Counted from the first letter of the stretch, positions 23,836-34,089 are shown. The stretch is DNA of 64,000 bases from Pseudonocardiaceae bacterium YIM PH 21723 (GCA_003600225.1 QZFT01000034.1:1-64000), one strand, 5' to 3'. Notes: generated by a model not told the origin, from the letters alone. Numbers and translations: made by a program.

Positions 23836-26556
23836 TCAGTGGGCGGCGTCGTCCCAGCTGCGGCCGGATCCGACGGAGACCTCCAGGGCAACGGACAGGT
23901 CGGCGGCGCCGGCCATCTTCTCCCGGACCAGGGCTTCGACCTGCTCGCGCTCCCCCGCGGCGATCTCCAGCACGAGTTCGTCGTGCACCTGGAGCAGCAC
24001 CCGGGACCGCAGGCCCGCGTCGCGCAGGCCGTCGTGCACGTTGAGCATGGCCACCTTGATGATGTCGGCGGCGCTGCCCTGGATCGGTGCGTTGAGCGCC
24101 ATCCGCTCGGCGGTCTCCCGGCGCTGCCGGTTGTCGCTGGTCAGGTCGGGCAGGTAGCGGCGGCGGCCGAGGATGGTCGCGGTGTAGCCGACCTTGCGGG
24201 CCTCATCCACCACCGAGGCCAGGTAGTCGCGTACCCCGCCGAACCGGGAGAAGTAGGCGTCCATCTGGCCACGCGCCTCGTCGGAGGAGATGCGCAGCTG
24301 CTGGGCGAGGCCGTAGACCGACAGGCCGTAGACCAGGCCGTAGGTCATCGCCTTGATCCGGCGGCGCAGTTCCGCGCTGACCTCCTCGATCGGCACACCC
24401 CAGGTCTGGGCGGCCACGAAGGTGTGCAGGTCCTCGCCGCTGTTGAACGCCTCGATCAGGCCCGCGTCGCCGGACAGGTGCGCCATGATGCGCATCTCGA
24501 TCTGGCTGTAGTCGGCCGTCATCAGCTCTTTGTACTGCTGGCCGACGACGAATCCCTCGCGGATCCGCCGTCCTTCGTCGGTGCGGATCGGGATGTTCTG
24601 CAGGTTCGGCTCGGTGGACGACAGCCGGCCGGTGGCGGCGATCATCTGGTTGAACGTGGTGTGGATGCGGCCGTCCGCGGACACCGACTTGAGCAGGCCG
24701 TCCACTGTCACCTTGAGCCGGGAGGCGTCCCGGTGCTCCAGCAGGTGCTCCAGGAACGGGTGCTGGGTGCTGGTGAACAGGTTCTGCAGCGCCTCGGCGT
24801 CGGTGGTGTACCCGGTCTTGGTCTTCTTGGTCTTCGGCATGTCCAGCTCGTCGAACAGCACCACCTGCAGCTGCTTCGGCGAACCGAGGTTGATCTCCTT
24901 GCCGATCACCGAGTAGGCGTCCTGCGCGGCCTGCTTGACCCGCGCGGCGAAGTGCGCCTCCAGGCCGGCCAGCAGTTCGGTGTCCACCGCGATGCCCGCC
25001 GACTCCAGCTCGGCCAGCACCAGCAGCAGGGGCAGCTCCAGCTCACCGAGCAGGTGCTGGTTACCGATCTTGGTCAGTTCACCGTCGAGGACCTCGGCCA
25101 GCTCGGCCACCGCGGCGGCGTTCATGATCTCGCCGGCGGCGATCTGCGCGCTCGTGTCCTCCTCTTCGCCGAAGAGGGACTGCTGACCGGACTCCTCGGT
25201 CTCGCTGATCCGCAGCTCGCGGCCCAGGTGCCGCAGCACCAGGTCGGGCAGGTTGAACGACCGCTGGCCGGGCCGCACCAGGTAGGCGGCCAGCGCGGTG
25301 TCACTGGTCAGGCCGTTCAGTACCCAGCCCCGGTTGCGCACCGCGTGCAGCGCGCCCTTCACGTCGTGCGCGGCCTTGGCCACCGACGCGTCGGCCAGCC
25401 ACTCGCCCACGGCTTTGTCGTCCTCGGGGGTCAGTGAATCCAGCTTCAGGTAGCCGCCCACTCCCCCGGTGGTACCGATCGCGATGCCGTCCAGGTCCCC
25501 GGTGCCCTGCCCCCAGGTGCCGTGGAAGGACAGGCCGACGCGGCCGGTGCGGGCGTGCTCGGCGAGCCACTCGCCGGCCTTGCCCACCTCGATGACCCCG
25601 CCGTCGACCTCGAAGGCCTCCTCGGCCTCGGGTTCGGCGCTGGACAGGGTGGCGAACAGCCGGTCGCGCAGCACCCGGAACTCCAGGTCGTCGAACAGCT
25701 TGTGCACCTCGTCGCGGTCCCAGCCGCGGGTTTCCAGCTCATCGGGCCCGACCGGCAGCTCGACGTCCCGGACCAGCTCGGTGAGCTGCCGGTTGAGCAG
25801 CACATTGGCCACGTTGGCCCGCAGCGAGTCGCCGACCTTGCCCTTGACCTTGTCGATGTTGTCCACCAACGCGGTCAGCGAGCCGTACTCCTTGATCCAC
25901 TTCGTCGCGGTCTTCTCGCCGACGCCGGGGATGCCGGGCAGGTTGTCCGAGGGGTCGCCACGCAGCGCGGCGAAGTCCGGGTACTGGTTGGGCGACAGGC
26001 CGTACTTCTCCTCGACGGCCTCCGGGGTGAACCGCTTGAGCTCGGAGACGCCCTTCATCGGGTACAGCACGGTGACCTTGTCGGTGACCAGCTGCAGGGC
26101 GTCCCGGTCTCCGGTGCAGATGTAGGTGTCGTAGCCGGTGGCGGAGGCCGCGGTGGCGAGGGTGGCGATGATGTCGTCGGCCTCGAAGTTGTCCTTGCTC
26201 AGCGAGGTGATGCCCAGCGCGGTGAGCACGTCCTTGAGGACGTCGACCTGGCCCTTGAACTCGTCCGGGGTGGCCGAGCGGGTGGCCTTGTACTCGGCGT
26301 AGGCCTCGGTGCGGAAGGTCTTGCGGGACACGTCGAAGGCGACCGCGATGTGCGTGGGCTGCTCGTCGCGGAGCAGGTTGATCAGCATCGAGGTGAAGCC
26401 GTACACCGCGTTGGTGGTCATGCCGGTCTGGGTCTTGAAGTTCTCCGCGGGCAGGGCGAAGAACGCCCGGTAGGCGAGAGAGTGCCCATCGAGCAGGAGC
26501 AGTTTGCGCGGCGAGTCGAGTGTCACGGTGGCGAGTCTAGGGTGGAGGTCTGACAC
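23836..26556 (-). CDS. polA: DNA polymerase I
   Basis: 906 residues. Fills gaps and removes primers during replication and repair. Residues of about 15-310 are the 5'-3' exonuclease (LLLLDGHSLAYRAFFALP, DRDALQLV, GDPSDNLPGIPGVG). The middle domain (about 310-500) lacks the DxE proofreading residues, reading VGLSFHGTWG at that place, as in other actinobacterial PolA. The polymerase domain has motif A DYSQIEMRIMAH, motif B RRRIKAMTYGLVYG and motif C VHDELVLE. The ATG at 26556 gives the longest form; a GTG at 26526 preceded by TAGACT and 7 nt would be a leaderless start and fits the usual N-terminus better. Confidence 0.97.
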   Translation of the reverse strand: MSDLHPRLATVTLDSPRKLLLLDGHSLAYRAFFALPAENFKTQTGMTTNAVYGFTSMLINLLRDEQPTHIAVAFDVSRKTFRTEAYAEYKATRSATPDEFKGQVDVLKDVLTALGITSLSKDNFEADDIIATLATAASATGYDTYICTGDRDALQLVTDKVTVLYPMKGVSELKRFTPEAVEEKYGLSPNQYPDFAALRGDPSDNLPGIPGVGEKTATKWIKEYGSLTALVDNIDKVKGKVGDSLRANVANVLLNRQLTELVRDVELPVGPDELETRGWDRDEVHKLFDDLEFRVLRDRLFATLSSAEPEAEEAFEVDGGVIEVGKAGEWLAEHARTGRVGLSFHGTWGQGTGDLDGIAIGTTGGVGGYLKLDSLTPEDDKAVGEWLADASVAKAAHDVKGALHAVRNRGWVLNGLTSDTALAAYLVRPGQRSFNLPDLVLRHLGRELRISETEESGQQSLFGEEEDTSAQIAAGEIMNAAAVAELAEVLDGELTKIGNQHLLGELELPLLLVLAELESAGIAVDTELLAGLEAHFAARVKQAAQDAYSVIGKEINLGSPKQLQVVLFDELDMPKTKKTKTGYTTDAEALQNLFTSTQHPFLEHLLEHRDASRLKVTVDGLLKSVSADGRIHTTFNQMIAATGRLSSTEPNLQNIPIRTDEGRRIREGFVVGQQYKELMTADYSQIEMRIMAHLSGDAGLIEAFNSGEDLHTFVAAQTWGVPIEEVSAELRRRIKAMTYGLVYGLSVYGLAQQLRISSDEARGQMDAYFSRFGGVRDYLASVVDEARKVGYTATILGRRRYLPDLTSDNRQRRETAERMALNAPIQGSAADIIKVAMLNVHDGLRDAGLRSRVLLQVHDELVLEIAAGEREQVEALVREKMAGAADLSVALEVSVGSGRSWDDAAH
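26534..26539 (-). promoter_or_regulatory. Probable -10 box for leaderless polA
   Basis: TAGACT fits the actinobacterial TANNNT -10 box and lies 7 nt before the in-frame GTG at 26526, the spacing seen for leaderless transcripts. Confidence 0.45.
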
Positions 26557-26577
26557 TGGTTCACCTCACCGGTATGG

Positions 26578-27009
26578 ATGAATGGGGCATGGGGCTTGTT
26601 TGATCCAACGAAGGACGATTTCGACGCGTTGCCCGAGCAGCTCGCCACGCGCATGGGGTTGAAGGTCACCGAGGTCGGTCCCGAGCGAGTGGTGGGCACC
26701 CTGCCGGTAGAGGGCAACAAGCAGCCGTTCGGCCTGCTGCACGGCGGAGCCAACGGGGTGCTGGCCGAGACCCTCGGCTCGATCCACGCGGCCCTGCACG
26801 GTAGGTCCCTGGGCCGTATCTCGCTGGGCCTGGAGCTGAACTGCACCCATCACCGCGCGGCCCGCGACGGCGTGGTCACCGGGGTATCCACGCCGCTCCA
26901 CCAGGGCAAGGGCACCGCCACCTACGAGATCGTGATCACCGACGACCAGGGCAACCGGACCTGCACGGCCCGGCTGACCTGTGTGCTGCGCGAGGCGCCG
27001 CCGAAGTAG
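26578..27009 (+). CDS. PaaI-family hotdog thioesterase
   Basis: 143 residues, single hotdog fold. Typical motifs: PFGLLHGGANGVLAETLGS, with HGG at the active-site turn, and LGLELNCTHHRAARDG. Probably hydrolyses an acyl- or aryl-CoA ester; the substrate is not known. Divergent from polA with a very short gap. Ends 4 bp from the convergent PLP enzyme gene. Confidence 0.88.
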   Translation: MNGAWGLFDPTKDDFDALPEQLATRMGLKVTEVGPERVVGTLPVEGNKQPFGLLHGGANGVLAETLGSIHAALHGRSLGRISLGLELNCTHHRAARDGVVTGVSTPLHQGKGTATYEIVITDDQGNRTCTARLTCVLREAPPK

Positions 27010-27013
27010 GCCG

Positions 27014-28012
27014 TCAGCGCTCCGCTTCCACGATGAGGTCGGGGGTGTACCCGAACAGGGCGGGCGTCCCGCCGCTGTGCAGGAACACCACCGTCTCGTC
27101 GGCGGGGATCTCACCGGCCGCCACAGCGGCGATCAGTCCGGCGGCGGCCTTGCCGGTGTACACCGGGTCCAGCAGGACGCCCTCGGTCCTGGCGAACAGC
27201 CGGATCGCCTCCCAGGTCTGCGGCGTGGGCAGGCCGTAGCCGTCGCCGACGGCCCGGTCGGTGACCCGCACATGATCGAGCGACGGAACCGGCAACCCCA
27301 GCAGCCCGGCGGTCTCCGCGACGAGTTGCTCGATCTTCGCCTGCTTGGCCGCGGCGTCCTCCGAGATCGCCACGGCGTCCACCCGCACCGGCCAGCCGAG
27401 GGCCGCCGCACCCACGATGAGCCCGGCCACCGTTCCCACGCTGCCGGTCGGGCAGACGATCCGGTCGATGTCCGCCGCCTGCTCGTGCAGTTCGAGCGCG
27501 GCGGCCACATATCCCAGCGCCCCCACCGCATTCGAGCCGCCCATCGGGACGGTGGTCACCTTGCGACCCTCCTGAGCCGCCCGCTCCAGGATGGCCAGGT
27601 GCGTGGTCTCGGCCTCCTGCTCATCGGCACAGAAATGCAGCTGTGCACCGTAGAGCCTGTCCAGCGCGACGTTTCCGGAACGTTCGTACGCTTCGCCGGA
27701 CAGCGGAACGGCAGCGGTGAGCACCAGCTCGCAGCGCAGGCCCAGCCGGGCGCAGGCGGCGGCCGTCTGCCGGCCGTGATTGGTCTGCAGGCCGCCGAAG
27801 GTCACGACCGTGTCGGCCCCCTCGGCGAGCGCGGCACCCAGCAGGAACTCCAGCTTGCGCAGCTTGTTCCCGCCGAGCCCCAGACCGTTCACGTCGTCGC
27901 GCTTCAGCAGGATGCGCGGACCTCCCAGGGCCTCGGAGAGCCGGCCGCAGTGCTCCAACGGCGTCGGCCAGGTACCGAGGGAGGCCCGGTCGAATGTGGA
28001 CAGATCTACCAC
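27014..28012 (-). CDS. D-cysteine desulfhydrase / ACC deaminase family PLP enzyme
   Basis: 332 residues, tryptophan synthase beta-like PLP fold. The PLP Lys is in LGGNKLRKLEF, followed by TFGGLQTNHGRQTAA and the phosphate-binding GSVGTVAGLIVG. ACC deaminase and D-cysteine desulfhydrase share these motifs and cannot be separated here; both release ammonia and an alpha-keto acid. 3 bp downstream of a small membrane-protein gene on the same strand. Confidence 0.85.
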   Translation of the reverse strand: MVDLSTFDRASLGTWPTPLEHCGRLSEALGGPRILLKRDDVNGLGLGGNKLRKLEFLLGAALAEGADTVVTFGGLQTNHGRQTAAACARLGLRCELVLTAAVPLSGEAYERSGNVALDRLYGAQLHFCADEQEAETTHLAILERAAQEGRKVTTVPMGGSNAVGALGYVAAALELHEQAADIDRIVCPTGSVGTVAGLIVGAAALGWPVRVDAVAISEDAAAKQAKIEQLVAETAGLLGLPVPSLDHVRVTDRAVGDGYGLPTPQTWEAIRLFARTEGVLLDPVYTGKAAAGLIAAVAAGEIPADETVVFLHSGGTPALFGYTPDLIVEAER

Positions 28013-28015
28013 GGT

Positions 28016-28312
28016 CTACTCCTCCAGAGGGGTTCGCTCGAAGATCAGCAGCCAGGAGCGGCCGGTACGTCGCCGCTCGGACAGGCCGTAGCCGTGCCGG
28101 GCGGCGGCCTGCTCGATCTCCGGTAAGGGCACGGTCGTGAAGTTCAGCCAGTCGAGCTCGATCGGGGCATCCCCCGCACCCTGGAAGACCCGTTCCAGGC
28201 TCAACCGCTGCCCGCTCTGCAGGGACCGTCCGTAGGTGCGGCCGTACCGGACGGCGAAGACGGCGATACCGGCCAGCACCACCAGGACGAGAGCCGAACC
28301 CATGCCGTGCAT
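28016..28312 (-). CDS. Small membrane-anchored protein
   Basis: 98 residues with one N-terminal membrane segment (ALVLVVLAGIAVFAV) and a short soluble part (LDWLNFTTVPLPEIEQAAARHGYGLSERR...WLLIFER). That soluble pattern resembles the one in the protein at 29552-29845 (EIEQAAARHGYGL versus MIRQVALRRGYRV), so they may be one small family. The start is uncertain (ATG at 28312 or 28303); the frame is open to 28420. Confidence 0.6.
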   Translation of the reverse strand: MHGMGSALVLVVLAGIAVFAVRYGRTYGRSLQSGQRLSLERVFQGAGDAPIELDWLNFTTVPLPEIEQAAARHGYGLSERRRTGRSWLLIFERTPLEE

Positions 28313-28438
28313 ACAGCCCACGATAACGGCCGGTGCCCTGTCTCGAAGTGGACAGGTTCTACGAATCATTCCCACTTCCGGAGCCGCCGACCTACAGTCG
28401 TCGGCGTTGGCATCCGTCATCGTTCTCTGGGGGTAGGA

Positions 28439-28801
28439 ATGGCTGTTCGTCGTGTCCGCAGATCACTCGTGCTGGGTGTTGCGACCCTCGGGCTGGCTTC
28501 GCTGACGGTGTTGCCCGCCGCCGCGAGCCAGCAGAACCGCGGGGTCGTTCCGGAGCAGTGCCCCGACGTGACGATGTGCATCGCCGAGAACAAGAACGCC
28601 GCAACCGGAACCGGCTACAGCCACGTGTTACCCGGTCACTGTGAGAGGGCGCCCTACCTCTTCCGCTGGGCACAGAACAACACCGGCTACATCCAGAAGG
28701 TGTGGGACACCGAGAACTGCACCGGTGCCTACCGGCGGCTGGAGCGTGGCGAAGGCTTCACCGACTCGGAGTTCGGCTGGCTGTCCATCGGCGGCGAGTG
28801 A
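28439..28801 (+). CDS. Secreted small protein, peptidase inhibitor I36-like
   Basis: 120 residues. Tat- or Sec-type signal peptide (MAVRRVRRSLVLGVATLGLA, ending AAAS). The mature part has CPDVTMCIAENKNAATGTGY and a later Cys pair, like the small beta/gamma-crystallin-type folds of family I36 inhibitors. GGGGGTAGG precedes the ATG. Convergent with the next gene by a 44-bp overlap. Inhibitor activity is only suggested by the family. Confidence 0.65.
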   Translation: MAVRRVRRSLVLGVATLGLASLTVLPAAASQQNRGVVPEQCPDVTMCIAENKNAATGTGYSHVLPGHCERAPYLFRWAQNNTGYIQKVWDTENCTGAYRRLERGEGFTDSEFGWLSIGGE

Positions 28802-29555
28802 CCATCCGATTGAGCTCCCGGAGCGCGTCCAGGTAGCGGCCGAGTTCCCGGCGGCGCACCCGGAGATAACGGACATACCGCGCCAGGATCCAGCCGGTGA
28901 ACAGCAGACAGACCGGGCCGACGGGTACGGCGACCCACAACACCGCCGGATCGGGGATGAGCAGCGCCAGGGTCAGCAGGCCCAGCGCGAGGAGCCCGGA
29001 CCACACCGCCAGGACCGACTCGTTCCCGAGCCGTCCCCGCCACTCGGCCTGGCGATAACCGACCAGGCTGATCAGTCTCGCGGAGAGCGGGTCGAACCCG
29101 GACTCCCGCTGGATCTCCCGCGCCCGCCGCACGAGCTCCGGCTGCTCCCGGAGTTCGGCCAGCGAGGCGCCGATCACCTGGATCTGGGTCACGCCGCCCG
29201 CCTCGGCGAAGGCTAACTCCTCCGCGGTGTCCAGCACCGGGTTCGCCCTGGACCGGTCGGAGCTCAGCAGCAACAGCCACCTGGCGCCCTCGATCTCCTC
29301 CCGCACGAAGTACAGGCCGTGGTCCTCCGCGATCCGGATCAGTTCGGCCAGCTCCAGGTGCGAGTACCACATCCAGTCCACGGCCAGCGCCGGTGCGGAG
29401 TTGCGGCGGACCACCCTGGTGAACGCCCGCCGATGCCGGTCACGCAGCCGGGTGCCGGGATACGCCCGCAGCTGCCGATCCACGATCAGGAAGGCGATCG
29501 CGACGAACAGGAGCAGGAAGGGCAGGGCGTCCAGGAACCCGTCGTCCAGGCTCAC
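28758..29555 (-). CDS. Membrane protein of unknown function
   Basis: 265 residues. One membrane segment at the N-terminus (FLDALPFLLLFVAIAFLIV), a soluble middle with WMWYSHLELAELIRIAEDHGLYFVREEIEGARWLLLL, and a membrane hairpin near 195-235. The soluble part has the same helix-strand-strand pattern as the two small neighbours, as if built from the same unit. GTG start at 29555 overlaps the previous stop (GTGA). The upstream extension to 29792 is a frame artefact. Confidence 0.7.
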   Translation of the reverse strand: MSLDDGFLDALPFLLLFVAIAFLIVDRQLRAYPGTRLRDRHRRAFTRVVRRNSAPALAVDWMWYSHLELAELIRIAEDHGLYFVREEIEGARWLLLLSSDRSRANPVLDTAEELAFAEAGGVTQIQVIGASLAELREQPELVRRAREIQRESGFDPLSARLISLVGYRQAEWRGRLGNESVLAVWSGLLALGLLTLALLIPDPAVLWVAVPVGPVCLLFTGWILARYVRYLRVRRRELGRYLDALRELNRMVTRRRWTASRTPSR

Positions 29556-29845
29556 TTCTTCACCGCTTTCCGGTGGAACTCGAGCCGCACCCCGGATTCG
29601 TCCACGGTCATCCCCGCGACCCGGTACCCCCGGCGCAGCGCGACCTGCCGGATCATCGGGATGCTCAGCGGCGCCGCCCGCTCCAGCGTCACCTCGTGGC
29701 AGTTGTTGTGCTTGTGCCGTGGCCCCAGACTCCTGCGGACGCCGTCGATGGCCGACTGCACCGTGATGCGCTGCGTCCGCCGGTGATACCACTGGAGGCC
29801 TATCCCCACCCAGACCATGACGGCCGCCAGCCAGACGAACTCCAT
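29552..29845 (-). CDS. Small membrane-anchored protein
   Basis: 97 residues from the ATG at 29845, which has GGGGGG 6 nt upstream (the ATG at 29869 has none). One membrane segment (FVWLAAVMVWVGIGLQW), then a soluble alpha-beta part (IPMIRQVALRRGYRVAGMTVDESGVRLEFHRK). Coupled to the gene at 28758-29555. Confidence 0.65.
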   Translation of the reverse strand: MEFVWLAAVMVWVGIGLQWYHRRTQRITVQSAIDGVRRSLGPRHKHNNCHEVTLERAAPLSIPMIRQVALRRGYRVAGMTVDESGVRLEFHRKAVKK

Positions 29846-29889
29846 GTTGCCCCCCAGGAACATTCGCACTCTGCTCGCGCAGTTTACGG

Positions 29890-29928
29890 GGAACGCCCTC
29901 GCCGCACGGACAGCGGCGAGGGCGTTCC
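29890..29928 (-). terminator. Terminator of the liv operon
   Basis: A 15-bp perfect stem (29890-29904 with 29914-29928) and 9-nt loop, 2 bp past the livF stop. Confidence 0.85.
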
Positions 29929-29930
29929 GG

Positions 29931-30642
<712 letters not shown>

Positions 30643-30650
<8 letters not shown>

Positions 30651-31446
30651 TCTCGGCCTCCTCGACGATCTCGGCGACTTCCTCCGGCGGCTTGCCCAGG
30701 TAGGCCTCGATGACCCGGGGGTCGCCGCGCACCTCCTCCGGGCTGCCCTGCACCAGCAATCTGCCCTGCACCAGCACCGACACCCGGTCACACAGGCTGA
30801 AGATGAACTTGGTGTCGTGCTCGATCACCACCACCGACACACCGGTGTCCCGGATGGCGAAGATCAGCTGCCGGGTGGCCTCCGTCTCCTGGGGATTCAT
30901 CCCCGCGGTGGGCTCGTCCAGCAGCAGCACGGTGGGCTCGGTGGCCAGCGCGCGGGCGATCTCCAGCCGGCGCTGGTCGCCGTAAGGCAGGTTGCGGGCC
31001 AGCTCATCGTGCACTGTGGACAGTCCGACGAACGCCAGCAGCTCCTGGGCCCTGGATCGGGCGGCCCGCTCGCCGTGCCGGAACGACGGACCGTGCAGCA
31101 GTGTCGACAGTGGACCTTGTTTGGTGCGGATGTGCCTGCCCACCAGGACGTTCTCCAGCGCCGTCATGGACGGGAAGAGCCGGATGTTCTGGAAGGTGCG
31201 GGCGATCCCGGCCACCGTCACCTTGGCCGGATCCTTGGGCAGCACCGAGCCGGACAGTTCGACCCTGCCCTTGGTCGGCACGTACAGGCCGGTGAGGCAG
31301 TTGAAGAACGTGGTCTTGCCCGCCCCATTCGGGCCGATCAGCCCGACGATCTGTCCACTGTGGAGTTCCAGGGACACCGAGTCCAGCGCGACAAGGCCAC
31401 CGAACACCATCGACACCTCGGAGGCGCACAACACGGGAGCGCTCAT
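30643..31446 (-). CDS. livG: Branched-chain amino acid ABC transporter ATPase LivG
   Basis: 267 residues. Walker A GPNGAGKTTFF, degenerate signature NLPYGDQRRLE (usual for LivG), Walker B VLLLDEPTAGMNP and switch His in VIEHD. Start overlaps the livM stop as ATGA. It pairs with LivF as the ATPase heterodimer. Confidence 0.93.
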
Positions 31447-33089
31447 CTGGCTGCCACCTCCACTGGATCGTCCACTGTGGTCAGTTCTGCTCTGCGATGC
31501 CGGTCGGCGACCAGGCCCTGCGGCCGGAACCGCATGATCAGCACCAGCGCCAGGCCGAACAGCATCAGCCGGTAGTCCTGGAATTCACGCAACGTCTCGG
31601 GCAGCACGAACAGCAGCGACGCGCCCAGCACCGCGCCGGGGATCGTGCCCATGCCGCCGAGGATGACCGCCGCGAGGAGGGTCACCGACTCGGTGAACCG
31701 GAACGACTCGTAGGACACCGAACTGGTCTTGTGCGCGAACACCGCGCCGGCCAGCCCGGCCAGGGTGGCACCGATCAGGAAGGCCAGGATCTTGGCCCGC
31801 CCGGTCTGGATGCCCATGGCCCGCGCGGCGTCCTCGTCCTCTCGGATGGCGATCCAGGCCCGGCCGATGCGCGAGTCCTTGAGGTTGGCGAACACGCCCA
31901 TCACCAGGGCCACCAGCAGCACGATCAGCACGTAGTACAGCACCCCGCCGGCCAGCTTGTAGCCGCCGATGCTGATCGACTCCTGGAAGCCGGTGCCGAA
32001 CAGCTCCAGCGGCGGAATGCCGGGGATCGCGTTGGATCCGCCGGTCAGGCCACCGATGTTGTTCTGCGAGGAGCGGACGAAGATCTCACCGAAGGCCATG
32101 GTCACGATGGCCAGGTAGTCACCGCGTACCCGGAGCGTCGGCGAACCGACGATCGCACCGAAGACGCCCGCCACGAGCGCGGCGGCTATGGCGGCGAAGA
32201 TGAAGGGCAGGTGGATGTCGAACGCGGCGGCCGCGGCGCCGGAGAGGTTCGCCGCGACGAACGCGCCGATGCCCATGAACGCCACATAGCCGAGGTCGAG
32301 CAGTCCGGCCAGGCCGACGACGATGTTCAGGCCGATCGCGGTGGCCGCGTAGACGCCGATGTTCACCGCGACGGTCATCCAGTACTCGTTGCCCGCCGAG
32401 GTGAACGGCAGCCCGAGTGCGCAGCCGAGCATGACGAGGAGGCTGAAGTAGCGGTGCTGTTCGGACAGCTCGCCGATCCAGCGCAGCACCCCGGTCGCCC
32501 CGAGCGCGGCGATGAGCCCGGCGGCCATCGCCAGGAAGGACATGAACTGCCCCGCCGAGTACGGGTTGGTGATGCCGCCGCCGGAGGTGAGGATGGCGGC
32601 GACGAACAGCAGCAGCCCGGCGAACGACACCAGCAGCGCCAGGTAGGCGAGCCAACGGGAGGGCCGTTCCGGCCAGCTGAACTCGATGCCGGGCGCGGCT
32701 TTTGCGCCGCTCCAGATCAGCAGCGCGCCCGCGGCGACACCGACGAAGGCCGCGAACGCGACCTTGCCGTCGGCCGCGGTGATGGCCCCGAGGCCGCCGC
32801 CCTTGAAGGTGATGTAGGCACCGTTGACCAGCGAGATCAGCCCGCCGGCCCAGCCCGCCGCACGCAGGATGCGTGGTCTGCCGGGCAACGGCAGGAAGGT
32901 GAACAGCACGACCAGCAGGCCGATCACCAGCAGGTGCAACCGGAACCCGGTGAGCAGGAAGGGTGCGTCGAAGAACTGCAGGGTCGACTTCGCCGGATAG
33001 TTGCCGTCGTTGAGCGCGAAGGTGACCCAGGGCATCATCGCGGCGACGGCGAAGCCCAGTCCACTGAGGACAGTCCACAGTCGATTCAT
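31443..33089 (-). CDS. livM: Branched-chain amino acid ABC transporter permease LivM, extended
   Basis: 548 residues, 200 more than a usual LivM. The C-terminal 310 residues are standard (GLNIVVGLAGLLDLGYVAFMGIGAF; REDEDAARAMGIQTGRAKILAFLIGA). The first 240 residues add about six membrane segments of unknown purpose. Start ATG at 33089 overlaps the livH stop (ATGA); the frame upstream to 33404 is antisense-like noise within livH. Confidence 0.9.
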   Translation of the reverse strand: MNRLWTVLSGLGFAVAAMMPWVTFALNDGNYPAKSTLQFFDAPFLLTGFRLHLLVIGLLVVLFTFLPLPGRPRILRAAGWAGGLISLVNGAYITFKGGGLGAITAADGKVAFAAFVGVAAGALLIWSGAKAAPGIEFSWPERPSRWLAYLALLVSFAGLLLFVAAILTSGGGITNPYSAGQFMSFLAMAAGLIAALGATGVLRWIGELSEQHRYFSLLVMLGCALGLPFTSAGNEYWMTVAVNIGVYAATAIGLNIVVGLAGLLDLGYVAFMGIGAFVAANLSGAAAAAFDIHLPFIFAAIAAALVAGVFGAIVGSPTLRVRGDYLAIVTMAFGEIFVRSSQNNIGGLTGGSNAIPGIPPLELFGTGFQESISIGGYKLAGGVLYYVLIVLLVALVMGVFANLKDSRIGRAWIAIREDEDAARAMGIQTGRAKILAFLIGATLAGLAGAVFAHKTSSVSYESFRFTESVTLLAAVILGGMGTIPGAVLGASLLFVLPETLREFQDYRLMLFGLALVLIMRFRPQGLVADRHRRAELTTVDDPVEVAAR

Positions 33090-34018
33090 GCCCGGACCCT
33101 TTCCGTCTCGCCGAAGAAGCCCTGCGGCCGGAAGACCAACATGAAGATGAGCACCACGAAGATCCACACGTAGTCGTACTGGGTGCCGCCGAGGAAGGGC
33201 AGCTGACCGGCGATGGTCTTCACCACGCCGATGATCATGGCTCCGACCACCGCGCCCCGGATGCTGCCGATGCCACCCAGCACGGCGGCGGTGAAGGCGA
33301 AGATGCCGTTCTGGAAGCCCATGTCGGTGTTGATGGTGTTCTGGTATCCGCCGTAGAAGACCCCGGCGACCCCGGCCAGCACGGCGCCGATGACGAAGGT
33401 CCACACGATGATCCGGTCCGGGTTGATCCCCATCAGCCGGGCGGTGTCCGGGTCGTTGGCGATCGCCCGCATGGCCCGGCCCATCCGGGAGCGGCTGATG
33501 TACAGCTGCAGCAGGGCAGCCAGCCCGATGGCCACCACGACCAGCAGGATGCGGATGTAGGCGATGGTGAACTGGCCGTCGCCCAGGTGCACGGTGATGC
33601 CACCCTCGATGAACGGTGTCGGATACGGCTTGGCCTGCTTGGCGTCCGGGAAGAACAGCCGGACGACCTCCTGCAGGAAGACCGAGACGCCGAGCGCGGT
33701 GATCAGCGGCGCCAGCCTCGGCGCGCCGCGCAGCGGCCGGTAGGCGAACCGTTCCATCGCGATGGCCAGCAGCGCGGCGACCAGCGAACCGAAGAGGATC
33801 ATCGCGGGCAGGGCGATGTACCAGGTGCCTGCCAGATCAGGGGGCAGGATCCACAGATAACAGGCCAGCGAGGCGTACGCGCCGACCATGAAGACCTCGC
33901 CGTGGGCGAAGTTGATGAGCTGGATGACGCCGTAGACCATGGTGTACCCCAGGGCGATCAAACCGATGATCGAGCCAAGTACCAGGCCATTGACCAGCTG
34001 TTCCAGATATGCCGCCAC
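33086..34018 (-). CDS. livH: Branched-chain amino acid ABC transporter permease LivH
   Basis: 310 residues, integral membrane permease with LVLGSIIGLIALGYTMVYGVIQLINFAHGE and MRAIANDPDTARLMGINPDRI (the cytoplasmic loop that contacts the ATPases). GTG start at 34018 with GGAGGAG upstream. A hairpin separates it from the binding protein gene. Confidence 0.93.
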   Translation of the reverse strand: MAAYLEQLVNGLVLGSIIGLIALGYTMVYGVIQLINFAHGEVFMVGAYASLACYLWILPPDLAGTWYIALPAMILFGSLVAALLAIAMERFAYRPLRGAPRLAPLITALGVSVFLQEVVRLFFPDAKQAKPYPTPFIEGGITVHLGDGQFTIAYIRILLVVVAIGLAALLQLYISRSRMGRAMRAIANDPDTARLMGINPDRIIVWTFVIGAVLAGVAGVFYGGYQNTINTDMGFQNGIFAFTAAVLGGIGSIRGAVVGAMIIGVVKTIAGQLPFLGGTQYDYVWIFVVLIFMLVFRPQGFFGETERVRA

Positions 34019-34046
34019 GTGTCGTTCTCCTCCCTTGTGTGCGGCA

Positions 34047-34076
34047 GGGGCGTGCCGCGTTTCCACGGCACGCCCC
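34047..34076 (-). terminator. Hairpin between livK and livH (attenuator)
   Basis: An 11-bp perfect stem (GGGGCGTGCCG and complement) with 8-nt loop, 13 bp past the livK stop and 28 bp before livH. No T-run. Typical of partial termination or 3' stabilisation that makes more binding protein than permease. Confidence 0.6.
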
Positions 34077-34089
34077 ACAGCCGGATCGG

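Noticed and set aside
31497-33173. 558-residue plus-strand ORF opposite livM
   Set aside because: Gln/Arg/Asp-rich antisense shadow; livM is clearly coding and sits in a coupled operon.
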